Assembly (NCBI RefSeq): GCF_003208435.1
Contig: NZ_QKMF01000001.1
Coordinates: forward strand, 372,001-436,000
Length of the DNA stretch: 64,000 nt
Direction: 5' to 3'
Source: Pelagimonas varians
Lineage (GTDB): Bacteria > Pseudomonadota > Alphaproteobacteria > Rhodobacterales > Rhodobacteraceae
Part shown: positions 18,266-26,667 of the stretch, piece after piece
Layout of the letters: the number at the start of each line of letters is the position of its first letter
Numbering within the stretch: position 1 is the first letter of the stretch
The notes under the pieces: generated by a model
Database searches by the model: none
Seen by the model: only the letters and a program-made list of their open reading frames with translations
Told to the model about the DNA's origin: nothing
Program-made: the position numbers and the translations under genes

Positions 18266-19231
18266 ATGAGCGGATTACTTGCGCTTTTGGACGATGTGGC
18301 AGCGATTGCCAAAGTTGCAGCCGCTTCGGTTGATGATATTTCCGCAGCCGCCACCAAGGCTGGCGCGAAAGCCGCGGGTGTGGTGATCGACGACGCTGCG
18401 GTGACCCCGAAATATGTGCAAGGGTTCGAAGCCAAGCGGGAACTGCCGATCATTTGGCGGATTGCGCGCGGCTCAATTATCAACAAGTTGGTGTTCTTGT
18501 TGCCTGCGGCGATGCTGATGGCCTATTTTGCGCCGTGGTTGGTGGCCCCTTTGTTGATCCTCGGTGGCTGTTACCTGTGTTTCGAAGGTGCCGAAAAAAT
18601 CGTGCACGTGCTCATGCCACATGACGATCAATCAGGTGGACCGGATGGAACGCATAGCGTTGGCGATCCGGCCCATTTGGAAGAAGAGAAGATCAAGGGC
18701 GCGATCAAAACCGATTTTGTGCTCTCGGCTGAAATAATGACTATCGCACTGTCGACCATTGAATCGCCCAGTCTGTGGATTCAGGGTGTCACCTTGGTCA
18801 TCGTGTCGATTTTCATCACCGCCGTGGTCTACGGGGCCGTGGCAGTCATCGTCAAAATGGACGATGTCGGGATCTGGATGGTGCGTGTCGGCAAACTCTC
18901 TGTGACACGCATTATTGGCCGCAGCATTGTGAAATTTATGCCCGTGCTGCTCAAGATACTGGCGTTCGTCGGCACCGCAGCCATGCTCTGGGTTGGCGGA
19001 TCGATCATTGTGCATTCGGTGGCCCAAATGGGCTGGCATGTTCCCGAAGATAAGATCCATCATATTGCAGTGGCTTATGGGCAGCAAAATCCGGGTGCGG
19101 AATGGCTGATCACGGCGGGTTTGGATTTTATCCTGGGGTTCTTGATCGGCTTGGTGTTGATCCCCTTGGTCATCAAGGTCTTGATGCCTCTTTGGGGCGC
19201 TGTTTTTGGCAGCAAGGAAACAGCAGCGTAA
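18266..19231 (+). CDS. DUF808 family inner-membrane protein
   Basis: 321 residues from the ATG at 18266 with AAGGAC upstream. The N-terminus MSGLLALLDDVAAIAKVAAASVDD followed by KAAGVVIDDAAVTPKYV is the hallmark of DUF808 (YedI-like). Several transmembrane segments follow (LVFLLPAAMLMAYFAPWL, LILGGCYLCFEGAEKI, and three or four more toward the C-terminus). The biochemical role of the family is unknown. It is divergent from gap and convergent with the IalB gene, sharing the terminator at 19251-19285. Confidence 0.9.
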   Translation: MSGLLALLDDVAAIAKVAAASVDDISAAATKAGAKAAGVVIDDAAVTPKYVQGFEAKRELPIIWRIARGSIINKLVFLLPAAMLMAYFAPWLVAPLLILGGCYLCFEGAEKIVHVLMPHDDQSGGPDGTHSVGDPAHLEEEKIKGAIKTDFVLSAEIMTIALSTIESPSLWIQGVTLVIVSIFITAVVYGAVAVIVKMDDVGIWMVRVGKLSVTRIIGRSIVKFMPVLLKILAFVGTAAMLWVGGSIIVHSVAQMGWHVPEDKIHHIAVAYGQQNPGAEWLITAGLDFILGFLIGLVLIPLVIKVLMPLWGAVFGSKETAA

Positions 19232-19250
19232 CGAACCGTTTCGAAGACAC

Positions 19251-19285
19251 AAAAAAGGCGCGCCCGTAAGGACGCGTCTTTTTCA
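19251..19285. terminator. Terminator between DUF808 and IalB genes
   Basis: GGCGCGCC and GGACGCGTC form an imperfect stem around CGTAA, with a run of A on one side and TTTTTC on the other, so it can serve both convergent genes, best on the minus strand. Confidence 0.65.
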
Positions 19286-19299
19286 TTTTAAATTCCGAC

Positions 19300-19932
19300 T
19301 TATTGGGTGATCGTCGACGCCGCTTTATAGGCAGAGGTGAAGCCTGACAGGGACATCTCAACAATCACTTTTTGATCCGCTGCGACCGCAGGAACCAAAG
19401 AGATCGTGGCCTTGGCACCGGCTTTGAAGCGTTGAATATCTTCTTCGGTAAAGCCGACGCGGGCGTAACATCCTACAGCACTACAAAAGGAGTAGTCGTA
19501 GCGCCGTGCTGCGCCGCCATCGACGGTCACGGTCAGCTTTTGGGTCAAAAGCGTTTCCAGCGGTACGATGAACGTGCCACCTGCCACAGCGCGGCCACCT
19601 TCCTTGATCTTGAAGATATTAACCTCGGCGACATTGGACCCGTTGGCGTCCTTCAGAAGTTGGTACATCTGGCAAACGTCATCGCCTTCCGGAACCTCAA
19701 GGCACTGAAGAACCCAGTCGCCAAAGCCGTCTTGAACATAGGTGCGCGGGCCGGTCTGGGCGGGTGCCGCGTTTGGATCTTCGCCCATGTCCAGTTCGGG
19801 TACAGCTGCTTTGACTTCTGCGCCCTCAACGACATCAGCCGCTTCGTCGGCAACAGGTTCTTCTGACTGCGCAAATACGGGAGCAGCGGTCAGCGCTGCG
19901 ATCAAAGACATTGTTAGTAGCGTTTTGGTCAT
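19300..19932 (-). CDS. Invasion-associated locus B (IalB) family protein
   Basis: 210 residues with a signal peptide (MTKTLLTMSLIAALTAAPVFAQ), then an acidic Pro/Ala-rich linker of about 40 residues, then the IalB domain: YVQDGFGDWVLQCLEVPEGDDVCQMYQLLKD-type start, a Cys pair in FCSAVGCYARVGF, and an Ile/Val-rich end. In Bartonella the family is linked to erythrocyte invasion, but in free-living alphaproteobacteria its function is unknown; a periplasmic location is expected. It lies convergent to DUF808. The 420-base region upstream holds candidate small RNAs. Confidence 0.88.
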   Translation of the reverse strand: MTKTLLTMSLIAALTAAPVFAQSEEPVADEAADVVEGAEVKAAVPELDMGEDPNAAPAQTGPRTYVQDGFGDWVLQCLEVPEGDDVCQMYQLLKDANGSNVAEVNIFKIKEGGRAVAGGTFIVPLETLLTQKLTVTVDGGAARRYDYSFCSAVGCYARVGFTEEDIQRFKAGAKATISLVPAVAADQKVIVEMSLSGFTSAYKAASTITQ

Positions 19933-20065
19933 GGAAATCCCCTGAAATCCGATCGTTGATTAAAGACGGATTAACACGAGACGAGAGCAGTGTCAGTGCA
20001 GAAAAACCTGACCTTGCGTTGAGATGCGCGAATTATTGCGCGTATTGGGTGCTGAAATTGCTTGA

Positions 20066-20100
20066 TAAAAAAGGAAAGGGGCCAGACGGCCCCTTTCAAT
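20066..20100 (-). terminator. Strong minus-strand hairpin with T-tail, no gene in front of it
   Basis: GAAAGGGGCC-GTCT-GGCCCCTTTC followed by CTTTTTTATC on the minus strand. No protein gene on this strand ends here, so it probably closes a non-coding transcript from the 20100-20300 region. Confidence 0.65.
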
Positions 20101-20104
20101 ATCG

Positions 20105-20244
20105 CTCCCTGTCGGACTGGCCGACTTTATCATTGAGGGGACGCTACGAAAGTCTTGGCCATCGGTCAACAGGATTTTCTCAGTGAATATCGGAAGATAG
20201 AAAAAAAGCCGCGCCTAAGCGGGCGCGGCCAGTCTGACAGGGAG
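20105..20244. repeat. 19-base inverted repeat, 18 of 19 matching
   Basis: CTCCCTGTCGGACTGGCCG at 20105-20123 and its reverse complement with one change at 20226-20244, 102 bases apart. The right arm lies inside the candidate small RNA, the left arm in front of the hairpin at 20066-20100. Confidence 0.7.
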
Positions 20245-20300
20245 GAAGTTGGTTCAAAACAGGAGAGGACATGTTGCCTTGAACCGCAGATGAGACTGGC
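20201..20300 (-). ncRNA. Candidate small RNA with CU-rich hairpin loop
   Basis: On the minus strand there is a hairpin at 20251-20285 whose arms GGTTCAA/TTGAACC and AACA/TGTT close a loop with TGTCCTCTCC. It is followed by the CU-rich CTTCCTCCCTG and then a strong terminator at 20201-20230 (GCCGCGCC/GGCGCGGC with seven T). CU-rich loops that can pair with ribosome sites are typical of the alphaproteobacterial 'cuckoo'/CcsR-like RNAs, but I cannot confirm homology. The 5' end near 20300 is a guess; no clear promoter was found. Confidence 0.4.
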
Positions 20301-20352
20301 AGCCATATGTTAAGGATGTATGTTTGGCACCGGACGGTAGCGGAGAACTTTA

Positions 20353-21894
20353 ATGACAAATGGAACTTTCCTGGGCGGAGGCGGCACGGATTATGCCGAA
20401 AAACAGTGGCTCAGTCATAAATACGCCAACCGTCATGGGTTGATCGCTGGTGCCACCGGCACAGGGAAAACTGTAACACTGCAAATCCTGGCTGAAGGGT
20501 TTTCCAATGCTGGCGTGCCTGTTTTTATGGCCGATGTGAAGGGCGACCTGTCTGGCCTTGCTGTTGCGGGATCGCCAGAACACAAGCTGCACCAACCGTT
20601 TATGGAGCGGGCTGCAACCATTGGTTTTGACGATTTCACCTATCAATCCTTTCCGGTGACCTTTTGGGATCTGTTTGGCAAGCAGGGGCATCCGGTCCGC
20701 ACCACAGTTGCCGAAATGGGGCCATTGCTGCTGTCACGTCTGTTGGAACTGACCGAGGCCCAAGAAGGCATTTTGAACATTGCCTTCCGTCTGTCCGACG
20801 AGGAAGGTTTGCCACTGTTGGATTTGGCTGACATCCGCGCGCTGTTGGTTTGGGTGGGCGAGAATCGCAAGAAGCTGTCCTTACGTTACGGAAACATCTC
20901 GATTGCCTCGATCGGGGCGATTCAGCGCCGTTTGTTGGTGCTTGAGAATCAAGGCGGCGGGAACTTTTTCGGTGAACCGGCTTTGGCGCTTGCGGATTTG
21001 ATGCGCCTTGACGGGCAGGGACGCGGACAGGTCAATGTGCTGGCCGCCAATGAATTGATGGCCTCGCCTGGCCTCTATTCGACGTTTTTGCTCTGGCTTC
21101 TGTCTGAGTTGTTCGAGGAGCTGCCCGAAGTCGGAGATCCCGACAAACCGAAACTGGTATTCTTTTTCGATGAGGCGCATTTGCTGTTTGATGGCGCACC
21201 CAAAGCACTGGTCGATAAGGTGGAGCAAGTGGCGCGTTTGATCCGGTCCAAGGGGGTTGGGGTCTATTTCATCACGCAAAACCCGGACGACATTCCCGAA
21301 GACATCCTTGGGCAGTTGGGCAACCGCGTGCAACATGCGCTGCGGGCCTTTACCGCGCGGGACAAAAAGGCGCTGCGAATGGCGGCAGAAACCTATCGCC
21401 CAAATCCCGATTTCGACACCGAAACTGCCATCCGCGAAGTTGGCGTTGGCGAAGCCGTCACATCGATGCTGCAAAAGAAAGGTGTGCCGGGGGTCGTGCA
21501 GCGCACTTTGATCCGTCCGCCGTCATCGCAACTCGGGCCGATCACGGATGCGCAGCGCAGCGCTGTGTTGGCTGGATCAGATCTGGCCGGCAAATACGAT
21601 GAGACGCTGGATCGAAAATCCGCCTTCGAGATTCTCAAGGCGCAATCGGATGCCGCCGCTGCCGCCGCACAAAAAGCCGAGGCAGAAGAGGAAGAACTGG
21701 AAACCGCGCAGCGTGAATATCGCGCGGGACGACGGTATTCCGGGACGCGGGTGCCTCGGTCAACGTCGCGGCGGACCCGAAAAACCGAGAGTTTTGGCGA
21801 CGCTATGACCAAAATGGTGGTCAAAGAGCTGACAGGAACCACCGGGCGGCGTCTTGTGCGCGGAATCTTGGGCGGGTTATTCAAAGGCCGTTAA
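20353..21894 (+). CDS. HerA-like ATPase, DUF853 family
   Basis: 513 residues. The P-loop is GATGTGKT at about residues 33-40, Walker B is VFFFDEAHLLF near 272, and FITQNPDDIPEDILGQLGNRVQHALRAF is the conserved motor segment of the DUF853 (YjgR) branch of HerA/FtsK-type ATPases. The N-terminal GTFLGGGG and the C-terminal GRRLVRGILGGLFKGR are also typical. Between about 430 and 475 lies an Ala/Glu-rich coiled coil and an Arg/Ser-rich linker. DNA translocation is presumed from the family; the cellular role is unknown. It reads away from the small-RNA region. Confidence 0.92.
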   Translation: MTNGTFLGGGGTDYAEKQWLSHKYANRHGLIAGATGTGKTVTLQILAEGFSNAGVPVFMADVKGDLSGLAVAGSPEHKLHQPFMERAATIGFDDFTYQSFPVTFWDLFGKQGHPVRTTVAEMGPLLLSRLLELTEAQEGILNIAFRLSDEEGLPLLDLADIRALLVWVGENRKKLSLRYGNISIASIGAIQRRLLVLENQGGGNFFGEPALALADLMRLDGQGRGQVNVLAANELMASPGLYSTFLLWLLSELFEELPEVGDPDKPKLVFFFDEAHLLFDGAPKALVDKVEQVARLIRSKGVGVYFITQNPDDIPEDILGQLGNRVQHALRAFTARDKKALRMAAETYRPNPDFDTETAIREVGVGEAVTSMLQKKGVPGVVQRTLIRPPSSQLGPITDAQRSAVLAGSDLAGKYDETLDRKSAFEILKAQSDAAAAAAQKAEAEEEELETAQREYRAGRRYSGTRVPRSTSRRTRKTESFGDAMTKMVVKELTGTTGRRLVRGILGGLFKGR

Positions 21895-22132
21895 GACTTT
21901 TTTCACATAAATTTCGAAAATCGGGTAGGCTGGGGCAGTCCAGTCTACCTGTCTGTATGATTTTACAGCAAATGGGGCGACTTTCAGCGTACCTGTTGTT
22001 CGTTTATTTCTGCCGAGGGCTATTTGCTGATCCGGTTATGAAGCGGACCATCGCGACCTGCATTTTGCAGGCCCAAATAGCGTGTCAAAACGCACTTTGT
22101 TCAAAATAGTCATATACGAAAAGGGGCAAACT

Positions 22133-22462
22133 ATGCCGTTCTATCTCTTTCAAGGAAAATATTCGATTGAATCCATGCAAGCCATGGTGGCCACGCCGCA
22201 AGACCGCGAAGCCGCAGCCAAGCCGTTGATTGAAGCACTGGGTGGCACTCTGCACCACATGTTCTTTTGCATGGGGGATTATGACTTGATGGCACTGATT
22301 GAAGCGCCCGATGACGAAAGCATGGCTGCCGGTGCGCTGGCGGTTGGGTCGTCAGGCGCAATGACCGGGGGAAAAACAACAAAATTGATGACAAGCGCCG
22401 ACGCTATGAAAGCAATGGCCAAAGCTGGCGCGGTTACCGGAGCATACAAACCCGCGACTTGA
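22133..22462 (+). CDS. GYD domain-containing protein
   Basis: 109 residues from the ATG at 22133, preceded by AAGGGG; a longer frame from 22082 lacks a ribosome site. The sequence MPFYLFQGKYSIESMQAMVATPQDR, then CMGDYDLMALIEAPDDESMAAGALA, matches the GYD family, small cytoplasmic proteins with a ferredoxin-like fold and unknown function. The 238 bases before it contain nothing I can name apart from an A/T-rich stretch. The bidirectional terminator at 22471 follows. Confidence 0.88.
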   Translation: MPFYLFQGKYSIESMQAMVATPQDREAAAKPLIEALGGTLHHMFFCMGDYDLMALIEAPDDESMAAGALAVGSSGAMTGGKTTKLMTSADAMKAMAKAGAVTGAYKPAT

Positions 22463-22470
22463 CGATTGCC

Positions 22471-22512
22471 AAAAAAAAATGCGCCCGGAGTTTCCTCCGG
22501 ACGCATTCTTTA
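22471..22512. terminator. Bidirectional terminator between GYD and PQQ dehydrogenase genes
   Basis: AATGCGCCCGGAG-TTTC-CTCCGGACGCATT, with nine A residues on the left side (T-run for the minus strand) and TCTTT on the right. Confidence 0.85.
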
Positions 22513-22526
22513 AAGCTAAGCGAGAC

Positions 22527-24287
22527 TTAGTTCGCTGCCATCTCTTTTGGCAGACGGAAAGTCCACAGCAGGCCACCTTGGTTCAGGTAGTTGACCTTTT
22601 TGGCAACTTCACCACCCCAAAGTGGAACCGCGCCACCCCAACCGGACATGATTGAAACATACTGTTCGCCGTCCTGTTCCCAAGTGACAGGCTGGCCAAC
22701 GATGCCGGAGCCGGTCTGGAAGGACCACAGTTTCTCACCGGTTTCATCGTCCAATGCGATGAATTCACCTTCGGGCGTACCAAAGAAGACCAGACCGCCA
22801 GCGGTGGTCATCACGCCGCCCCACAAGGGTGCATCGTTTTGGTATTCCCAAACCCAATCGCCAGTCGCCGGATCAATCGCTTTGAGCGATCCGATGTGGT
22901 CTTCGTAGTTTGGTTTGATGGTGAAACCAGCGCCCATATAGGCGGCACCTTTTTTGTAGGTGGTCGGCTCGTTCCAGATATCCATGCCCCATTCGTTCGA
23001 AGGTACATAGAAGTTGCCGGTTTTCTGGCTAAAGGCCATCGGCATCCAGTTTTTACCACCCAAGAAGGAAGGTGAGGCAAAGATCACGTCACCCTTTTTA
23101 CCGTCAGCGGCACTTGCAGGATCACCGGGACGGTTGTCTTCGTTGTAGATCGGACGACCTGTGTCATCGATGCCGGACGCCCAAGAGATGTCTTTGACAA
23201 AGGGGGCTGCGCTGACAAAACCGCCGTCAGCCGCGTCCAGAACATAGAAAAAACCGTTCCGGTCGGCTGTCGCCAAACGCTGGTTGCCGTCTCGGTCGTC
23301 ATAGGAGACAACTTCGTTTACGCCATCATAATCCCAGCCTTCGCGCGGGGTTGTCTGATAATGCCATTTGATTTCACCGGTGGCGGGGTCGATGCCGATG
23401 CGGCTGGCGGCATACAGATTGTCGCCCTTGCCCGAATTGTCCTGACCGGCGTCACGTAGCCAGCTGTTCCAAGGGGCGGGGTTACCAGCGCCAAAGATCA
23501 GTGTGTCTGTACGTGAATCATATGAACCGCCAAGCCATGTCGCGCCGCCGCCAGTTTTCCACTGGTCACCAGGCCAGGTTGCGTTCAGCGTGCCGGTCAT
23601 TGTCGATGGTTCACCGTTCAAGGTGCCCATGTGACCTTCGATGACCGGGCGTTCCCAAACCAGATCGCCAGTGTCGATGTTGCGCGCTTGAACAGAGCCA
23701 ACAACGCCAAATTCACCGCCGGAATTGCCGGTGATGACCAAGCCGTTCACGATTAGCGGGGCGGCTGTATAGGAATAGCCTTCTTTGTAGTTGGCAATCT
23801 TGTCCCGCCAAACAACATCACCGGTTTTGGAATCCAGCGCCACGATGCGGGCGTCCAACGTGCCAAAGATGATTTTGTCACCGTAGATCGCCGCGCCGCG
23901 GTTGATCACGTCACAGCAAGGCAAAATGCCCTCTGGCAGGCGGGCATCATACTGCCACAGCTCTTTGCCGGTTTTGACGTCGATCGCGTACATCCGCGAA
24001 TATGAACCGGTGATATACATCACACCATCATAGATCAGCGGCTGGGTTTCCTGACCGCGCTGTTTTTCCCCGCCCAGCGAGAAAGCCCAAGCCGGTACGA
24101 GGCTTTTGACGTTTTCCTTGTTCAGTGTTTCCAGCGGGCTGTAGCGCTGCAAGTGGCGACCCATACCGTTGGTGACAACCTGATTTGTCATGGTTTGGTC
24201 ATTTGCCAGCATTTCTTCGGTCACATTTGCCGAGGCGCCGGTGGCACCCAATAGGCTAATTGCAACTGCTGCGACGAATTTGTTCAT
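22527..24287 (-). CDS. PQQ-dependent alcohol dehydrogenase, lanthanide type (XoxF/ExaF-like)
   Basis: 586 residues from the ATG at 24287, which follows GGGAGGAC and gives a signal peptide ([20 protein letters not shown]). It is an eight-bladed quinoprotein propeller oxidising primary alcohols in the periplasm and passing electrons to a cytochrome c. The adjacent Cys124-Cys125 ([10 protein letters not shown]) make the family's ring disulfide near PQQ; Glu192 and Asn269 (GAGNPAPWN) are metal ligands; catalytic Asp319 is in GWDYDGVNE, and Asp321 two residues later is the mark of lanthanide-dependent enzymes (Ca enzymes have Ala/Ser/Thr). Methanol versus ethanol preference is not certain. It is divergent from an unknown secreted protein and belongs to the island running to 41 kb. 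Confidence 0.93.
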   Translation of the reverse strand: MNKFVAAVAISLLGATGASANVTEEMLANDQTMTNQVVTNGMGRHLQRYSPLETLNKENVKSLVPAWAFSLGGEKQRGQETQPLIYDGVMYITGSYSRMYAIDVKTGKELWQYDARLPEGILPCCDVINRGAAIYGDKIIFGTLDARIVALDSKTGDVVWRDKIANYKEGYSYTAAPLIVNGLVITGNSGGEFGVVGSVQARNIDTGDLVWERPVIEGHMGTLNGEPSTMTGTLNATWPGDQWKTGGGATWLGGSYDSRTDTLIFGAGNPAPWNSWLRDAGQDNSGKGDNLYAASRIGIDPATGEIKWHYQTTPREGWDYDGVNEVVSYDDRDGNQRLATADRNGFFYVLDAADGGFVSAAPFVKDISWASGIDDTGRPIYNEDNRPGDPASAADGKKGDVIFASPSFLGGKNWMPMAFSQKTGNFYVPSNEWGMDIWNEPTTYKKGAAYMGAGFTIKPNYEDHIGSLKAIDPATGDWVWEYQNDAPLWGGVMTTAGGLVFFGTPEGEFIALDDETGEKLWSFQTGSGIVGQPVTWEQDGEQYVSIMSGWGGAVPLWGGEVAKKVNYLNQGGLLWTFRLPKEMAAN

Positions 24288-24396
24288 GTCAGTCCTCCCG
24301 TGAACACTCTGTCGTGATGAGACCGCCGCGATCGATTGCGGTACGGTCCTCTCCCTGAGCCGACAATATAAAGAGAAGATGATTCCCCGGAACGCG

Positions 24397-24413
24397 CCAT
24401 AGGTCGTACGACC
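24397..24413. promoter_or_regulatory. Putative regulator site CCATAGGTCGTACGACC
   Basis: Contains the perfect 12-base palindrome GGTCGTACGACC between the divergent PQQ dehydrogenase and the secreted-protein genes. Related sequences occur at 25626, 31636, 31724 and 33440 in the same island. Confidence 0.45.
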
Positions 24414-24485
24414 CTTGCAGACTTGACAGGGCTGGTGCGATTCGCTCCGCCTAAAAGGGATTCGCCGCACGAAGGGAGGAACGTC

Positions 24486-25028
24486 ATGCGTAAACTGATT
24501 CTATGGGGGGCTATGGCCCTCGGGGCAGGGCCGGTTTGCGCCCTCGAAGACGGGGTGAACGGGGTCTGGTTGCAAGCCCAAGATGGCGCGCGAATCAAGA
24601 TTGCGGCCATCAACGTGACGGGCGATGCCTATGATGTGCAGATGCAAGATGACGCCTTTGGTGAATACTTTTTGTCGATGCGGCCGTTTAAATGCGTCGA
24701 AGGGCCGGAAATGCTTTGGTGCCATGTCCCGTATCCCTATGAAATAAAACGGGATGTATCAACCGAAGCCACCGATTTGGAATATGACTTTCTGTTCTTG
24801 TGGAAACCGGCCGGAAGCTATGGAATCGATATGTGGAACGGCGTCTATTATGAGCTGGAATCCGATGGCAATGGTCTGGTCGGAACCTTACATGAAATGG
24901 ATATGAATGTGCTGTCCGTTCCACCCGAGGATGGCAATTTGAGACCTTTATTGCCCAAACATCTGGAACCCGGCGATCCCGACAGTCACTGGTTGCCGAA
25001 ACTGGTGATCGGGCCGCAAAGCGATTGA
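24486..25028 (+). CDS. Secreted protein of unknown function, divergent from the PQQ dehydrogenase
   Basis: 180 residues from the ATG at 24486 (GGGAGGAAC upstream). A signal peptide ([19 protein letters not shown]) is followed by [19 protein letters not shown], which resembles the start of small lipocalin/DUF2147-like proteins ('G.W.....G..I.I'), but I do not recognise the family with confidence. Cys residues in [15 protein letters not shown] could form a disulfide in the periplasm. Position opposite the dehydrogenase promoter suggests a role in the same pathway. Function unknown. Confidence 0.75.
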   Translation: MRKLILWGAMALGAGPVCALEDGVNGVWLQAQDGARIKIAAINVTGDAYDVQMQDDAFGEYFLSMRPFKCVEGPEMLWCHVPYPYEIKRDVSTEATDLEYDFLFLWKPAGSYGIDMWNGVYYELESDGNGLVGTLHEMDMNVLSVPPEDGNLRPLLPKHLEPGDPDSHWLPKLVIGPQSD

Positions 25029-25105
25029 ATCGCAAACAAAAGGCTGCGCGAGATAATTCCCAACGCAGCCTGTTGTCTTTCGCAATACCGCCTATTGGTG
25101 CGGAA

Positions 25106-25528
25106 TTACTCGGAAATCTGTTTGTTGTCTTGCGGGCTGATGGACCCTAGGTACGCGAGGATAAAGTCCTGAACCGTTGGGTCTTCGATGCCGACATGGC
25201 GCATTTTTGTTCCGGGCATAAAGCCATCATTGTCTTCCATCCACGCGCGAATAGCGCCGGGGGTCCAAACAATGCCAGAGGCTTCCATGGCGATGGAATA
25301 GTCGTAGCCTTCATAGATGCCAGCCGCACGGTACAGAATGTTCTCCAATGGCGGACCGTAGGAACTATCCGTCGAATCCACAGCATGGCAGCGGCGGCAG
25401 GACCGGTCATATAGGGTTTGACCCGCTTCAATTTTGATCTTTTCAAAAATCTCCGAAGCGGACACAGGGGCCGCTGAAAAACCAATGAGGGGCAGGGTGG
25501 CGATCGCCATCGACATGAGATGTTTCAT
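25106..25528 (-). CDS. Periplasmic class I cytochrome c
   Basis: 140 residues with a signal peptide (MKHLMSMAIATLPLIGFSAAPVSA). One haem site, CRRCH, near residue 44 and an axial-ligand region FMPGTKMRHVG near residue 103 give a small soluble monohaem cytochrome, here probably an electron acceptor or carrier for the quinoprotein dehydrogenase. The spacing and the sequence GPPLENILYRAAGIYEGYDYS are like mitochondrial-type cytochromes c (YSxAM). An AGGAGA precedes the start. A perfect FNR-type box lies 61 bases upstream of the start, so oxygen control is plausible. Confidence 0.9.
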   Translation of the reverse strand: MKHLMSMAIATLPLIGFSAAPVSASEIFEKIKIEAGQTLYDRSCRRCHAVDSTDSSYGPPLENILYRAAGIYEGYDYSIAMEASGIVWTPGAIRAWMEDNDGFMPGTKMRHVGIEDPTVQDFILAYLGSISPQDNKQISE

Positions 25529-25588
25529 GCATAGTCTCCTTTATTGACAGGCTTGGCTTAAGCATAATTGGGGGCCGGGTGGGCTTTC

Positions 25589-25602
25589 TTGATGCATATC
25601 AA
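25589..25602. promoter_or_regulatory. Perfect FNR/FnrL-type box
   Basis: TTGATGCATATCAA fits the consensus TTGAT-N4-ATCAA exactly. It lies between the divergent cytochrome c (start 25528) and ABC binding-protein (start 25693) genes, 61 and 90 bases from their starts. Confidence 0.65.
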
Positions 25603-25625
25603 TGGCGGACCACTGCGTGGCCTGT

Positions 25626-25641
25626 CCAATGGTCGTATACC
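25626..25641 (+). promoter_or_regulatory. Putative regulator site CCAATGGTCGTATACC
   Basis: Member of the CAWWGGTC(GTA) motif set of the island, 52 bases before the ABC binding-protein start at 25693. Confidence 0.4.
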
Positions 25642-25692
25642 GATCTAAGGGGTGCCTGATACGATCTGCTCAACAAGCCTAGGGAGGTTGGC

Positions 25693-26667
25693 ATGTCATT
25701 TATGAAGGTTTTACGCAGCAGTGCTGTTGCGTTGGTCGCACTCACAGGGGCCGCATGGGCCGAAACACCAGTGCTGCGCGCTGCGGTTCTGCAATATGGG
25801 ACCGTCAATTGGGAACTGGACGTTATCAAGCACAATGAGTTTGATACACGAAATGGTTTTTCACTTGAAGTTCAGGGTGTTGCAGGCGGTTCCGCTGCCA
25901 AAGTCGCTTTTCAGGGCGGAGAGGCAGATGTCATCGTTTCTGACTGGCTCTGGGTGGCGCGGCAACGCGCAGCTGGCAAGGATTTTGTCTTTATTCCATA
26001 TAGCCGCGCGGTTGGCGCATTGATGGTTCCGGCGGATAGTGATGCACAAAGCCTGGCCGATCTGAAGGGGGCGAAAATCGGTATTGCCGGGGGACCTTTG
26101 GATAAGTCATGGTTGATTTTACAGGCTTATGCCGAGCAAGAATACGGCTTTGATCTACAAGCGGAAACCGAACAGGTCTTTGGTGCCCCGCCTTTGATCT
26201 TTAAAACTGCCATCAAAGGTGACCTGGATGGTGCCATCAACTTTTGGCATTTCTTGGCGAAAATGGAAGCGGGCGGAATGAAGCCATTGGTCAGCGTTGA
26301 TCAAGCAGCCGAAGCATTGGGTCTGGATACGCAAACACCACTTTTGGGTTATGTTTTAAGGGGTGAAATGCTGCGCGATAACCCCGAATTGGTACAGGCT
26401 ATGGCCACAGCATCGCGCAATGCCAAAGACCTATTGGCAAGTGATGAGGCCGAATGGGATCGCCTGCGTCCCCGCATGAATGCATCTACAGATGCACAGT
26501 TTGATGCACTAAAAGCCGGATTTCGTGCGGGGATTCCCGCCGCTGGCCCGGTTGACGAAAAAGCAGCTGCCAAAATGCTGGATCTGATGGCGCGTTTGGG
26601 CGGCGAAGATCTGGTCGGCAAGGCACAAGAACTGCCCGAAGGCGTTTTTGTGCAGCCCGGTTCGTGA
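25693..26667 (+). CDS. NitT/TauT-type ABC transporter substrate-binding protein
   Basis: 324 residues; the ATG at 25693 has AGGGAGG upstream. A signal peptide (ending GAAWAE) precedes an SsuA/NrtA-like binding domain: LQYGTVNWELDVIKHNEFD, AAKVAFQGGEADVIVSDWLWV and SLADLKGAKIGIAGG are characteristic. It delivers a small molecule, often an anion or sulfonate, to an importer. The ATPase follows at once, but the only matching permease is at 40215, 13 kb away. Its place inside a PQQ alcohol oxidation island suggests a substrate or cofactor for that pathway; which one is unknown. Confidence 0.87.
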   Translation: MSFMKVLRSSAVALVALTGAAWAETPVLRAAVLQYGTVNWELDVIKHNEFDTRNGFSLEVQGVAGGSAAKVAFQGGEADVIVSDWLWVARQRAAGKDFVFIPYSRAVGALMVPADSDAQSLADLKGAKIGIAGGPLDKSWLILQAYAEQEYGFDLQAETEQVFGAPPLIFKTAIKGDLDGAINFWHFLAKMEAGGMKPLVSVDQAAEALGLDTQTPLLGYVLRGEMLRDNPELVQAMATASRNAKDLLASDEAEWDRLRPRMNASTDAQFDALKAGFRAGIPAAGPVDEKAAAKMLDLMARLGGEDLVGKAQELPEGVFVQPGS

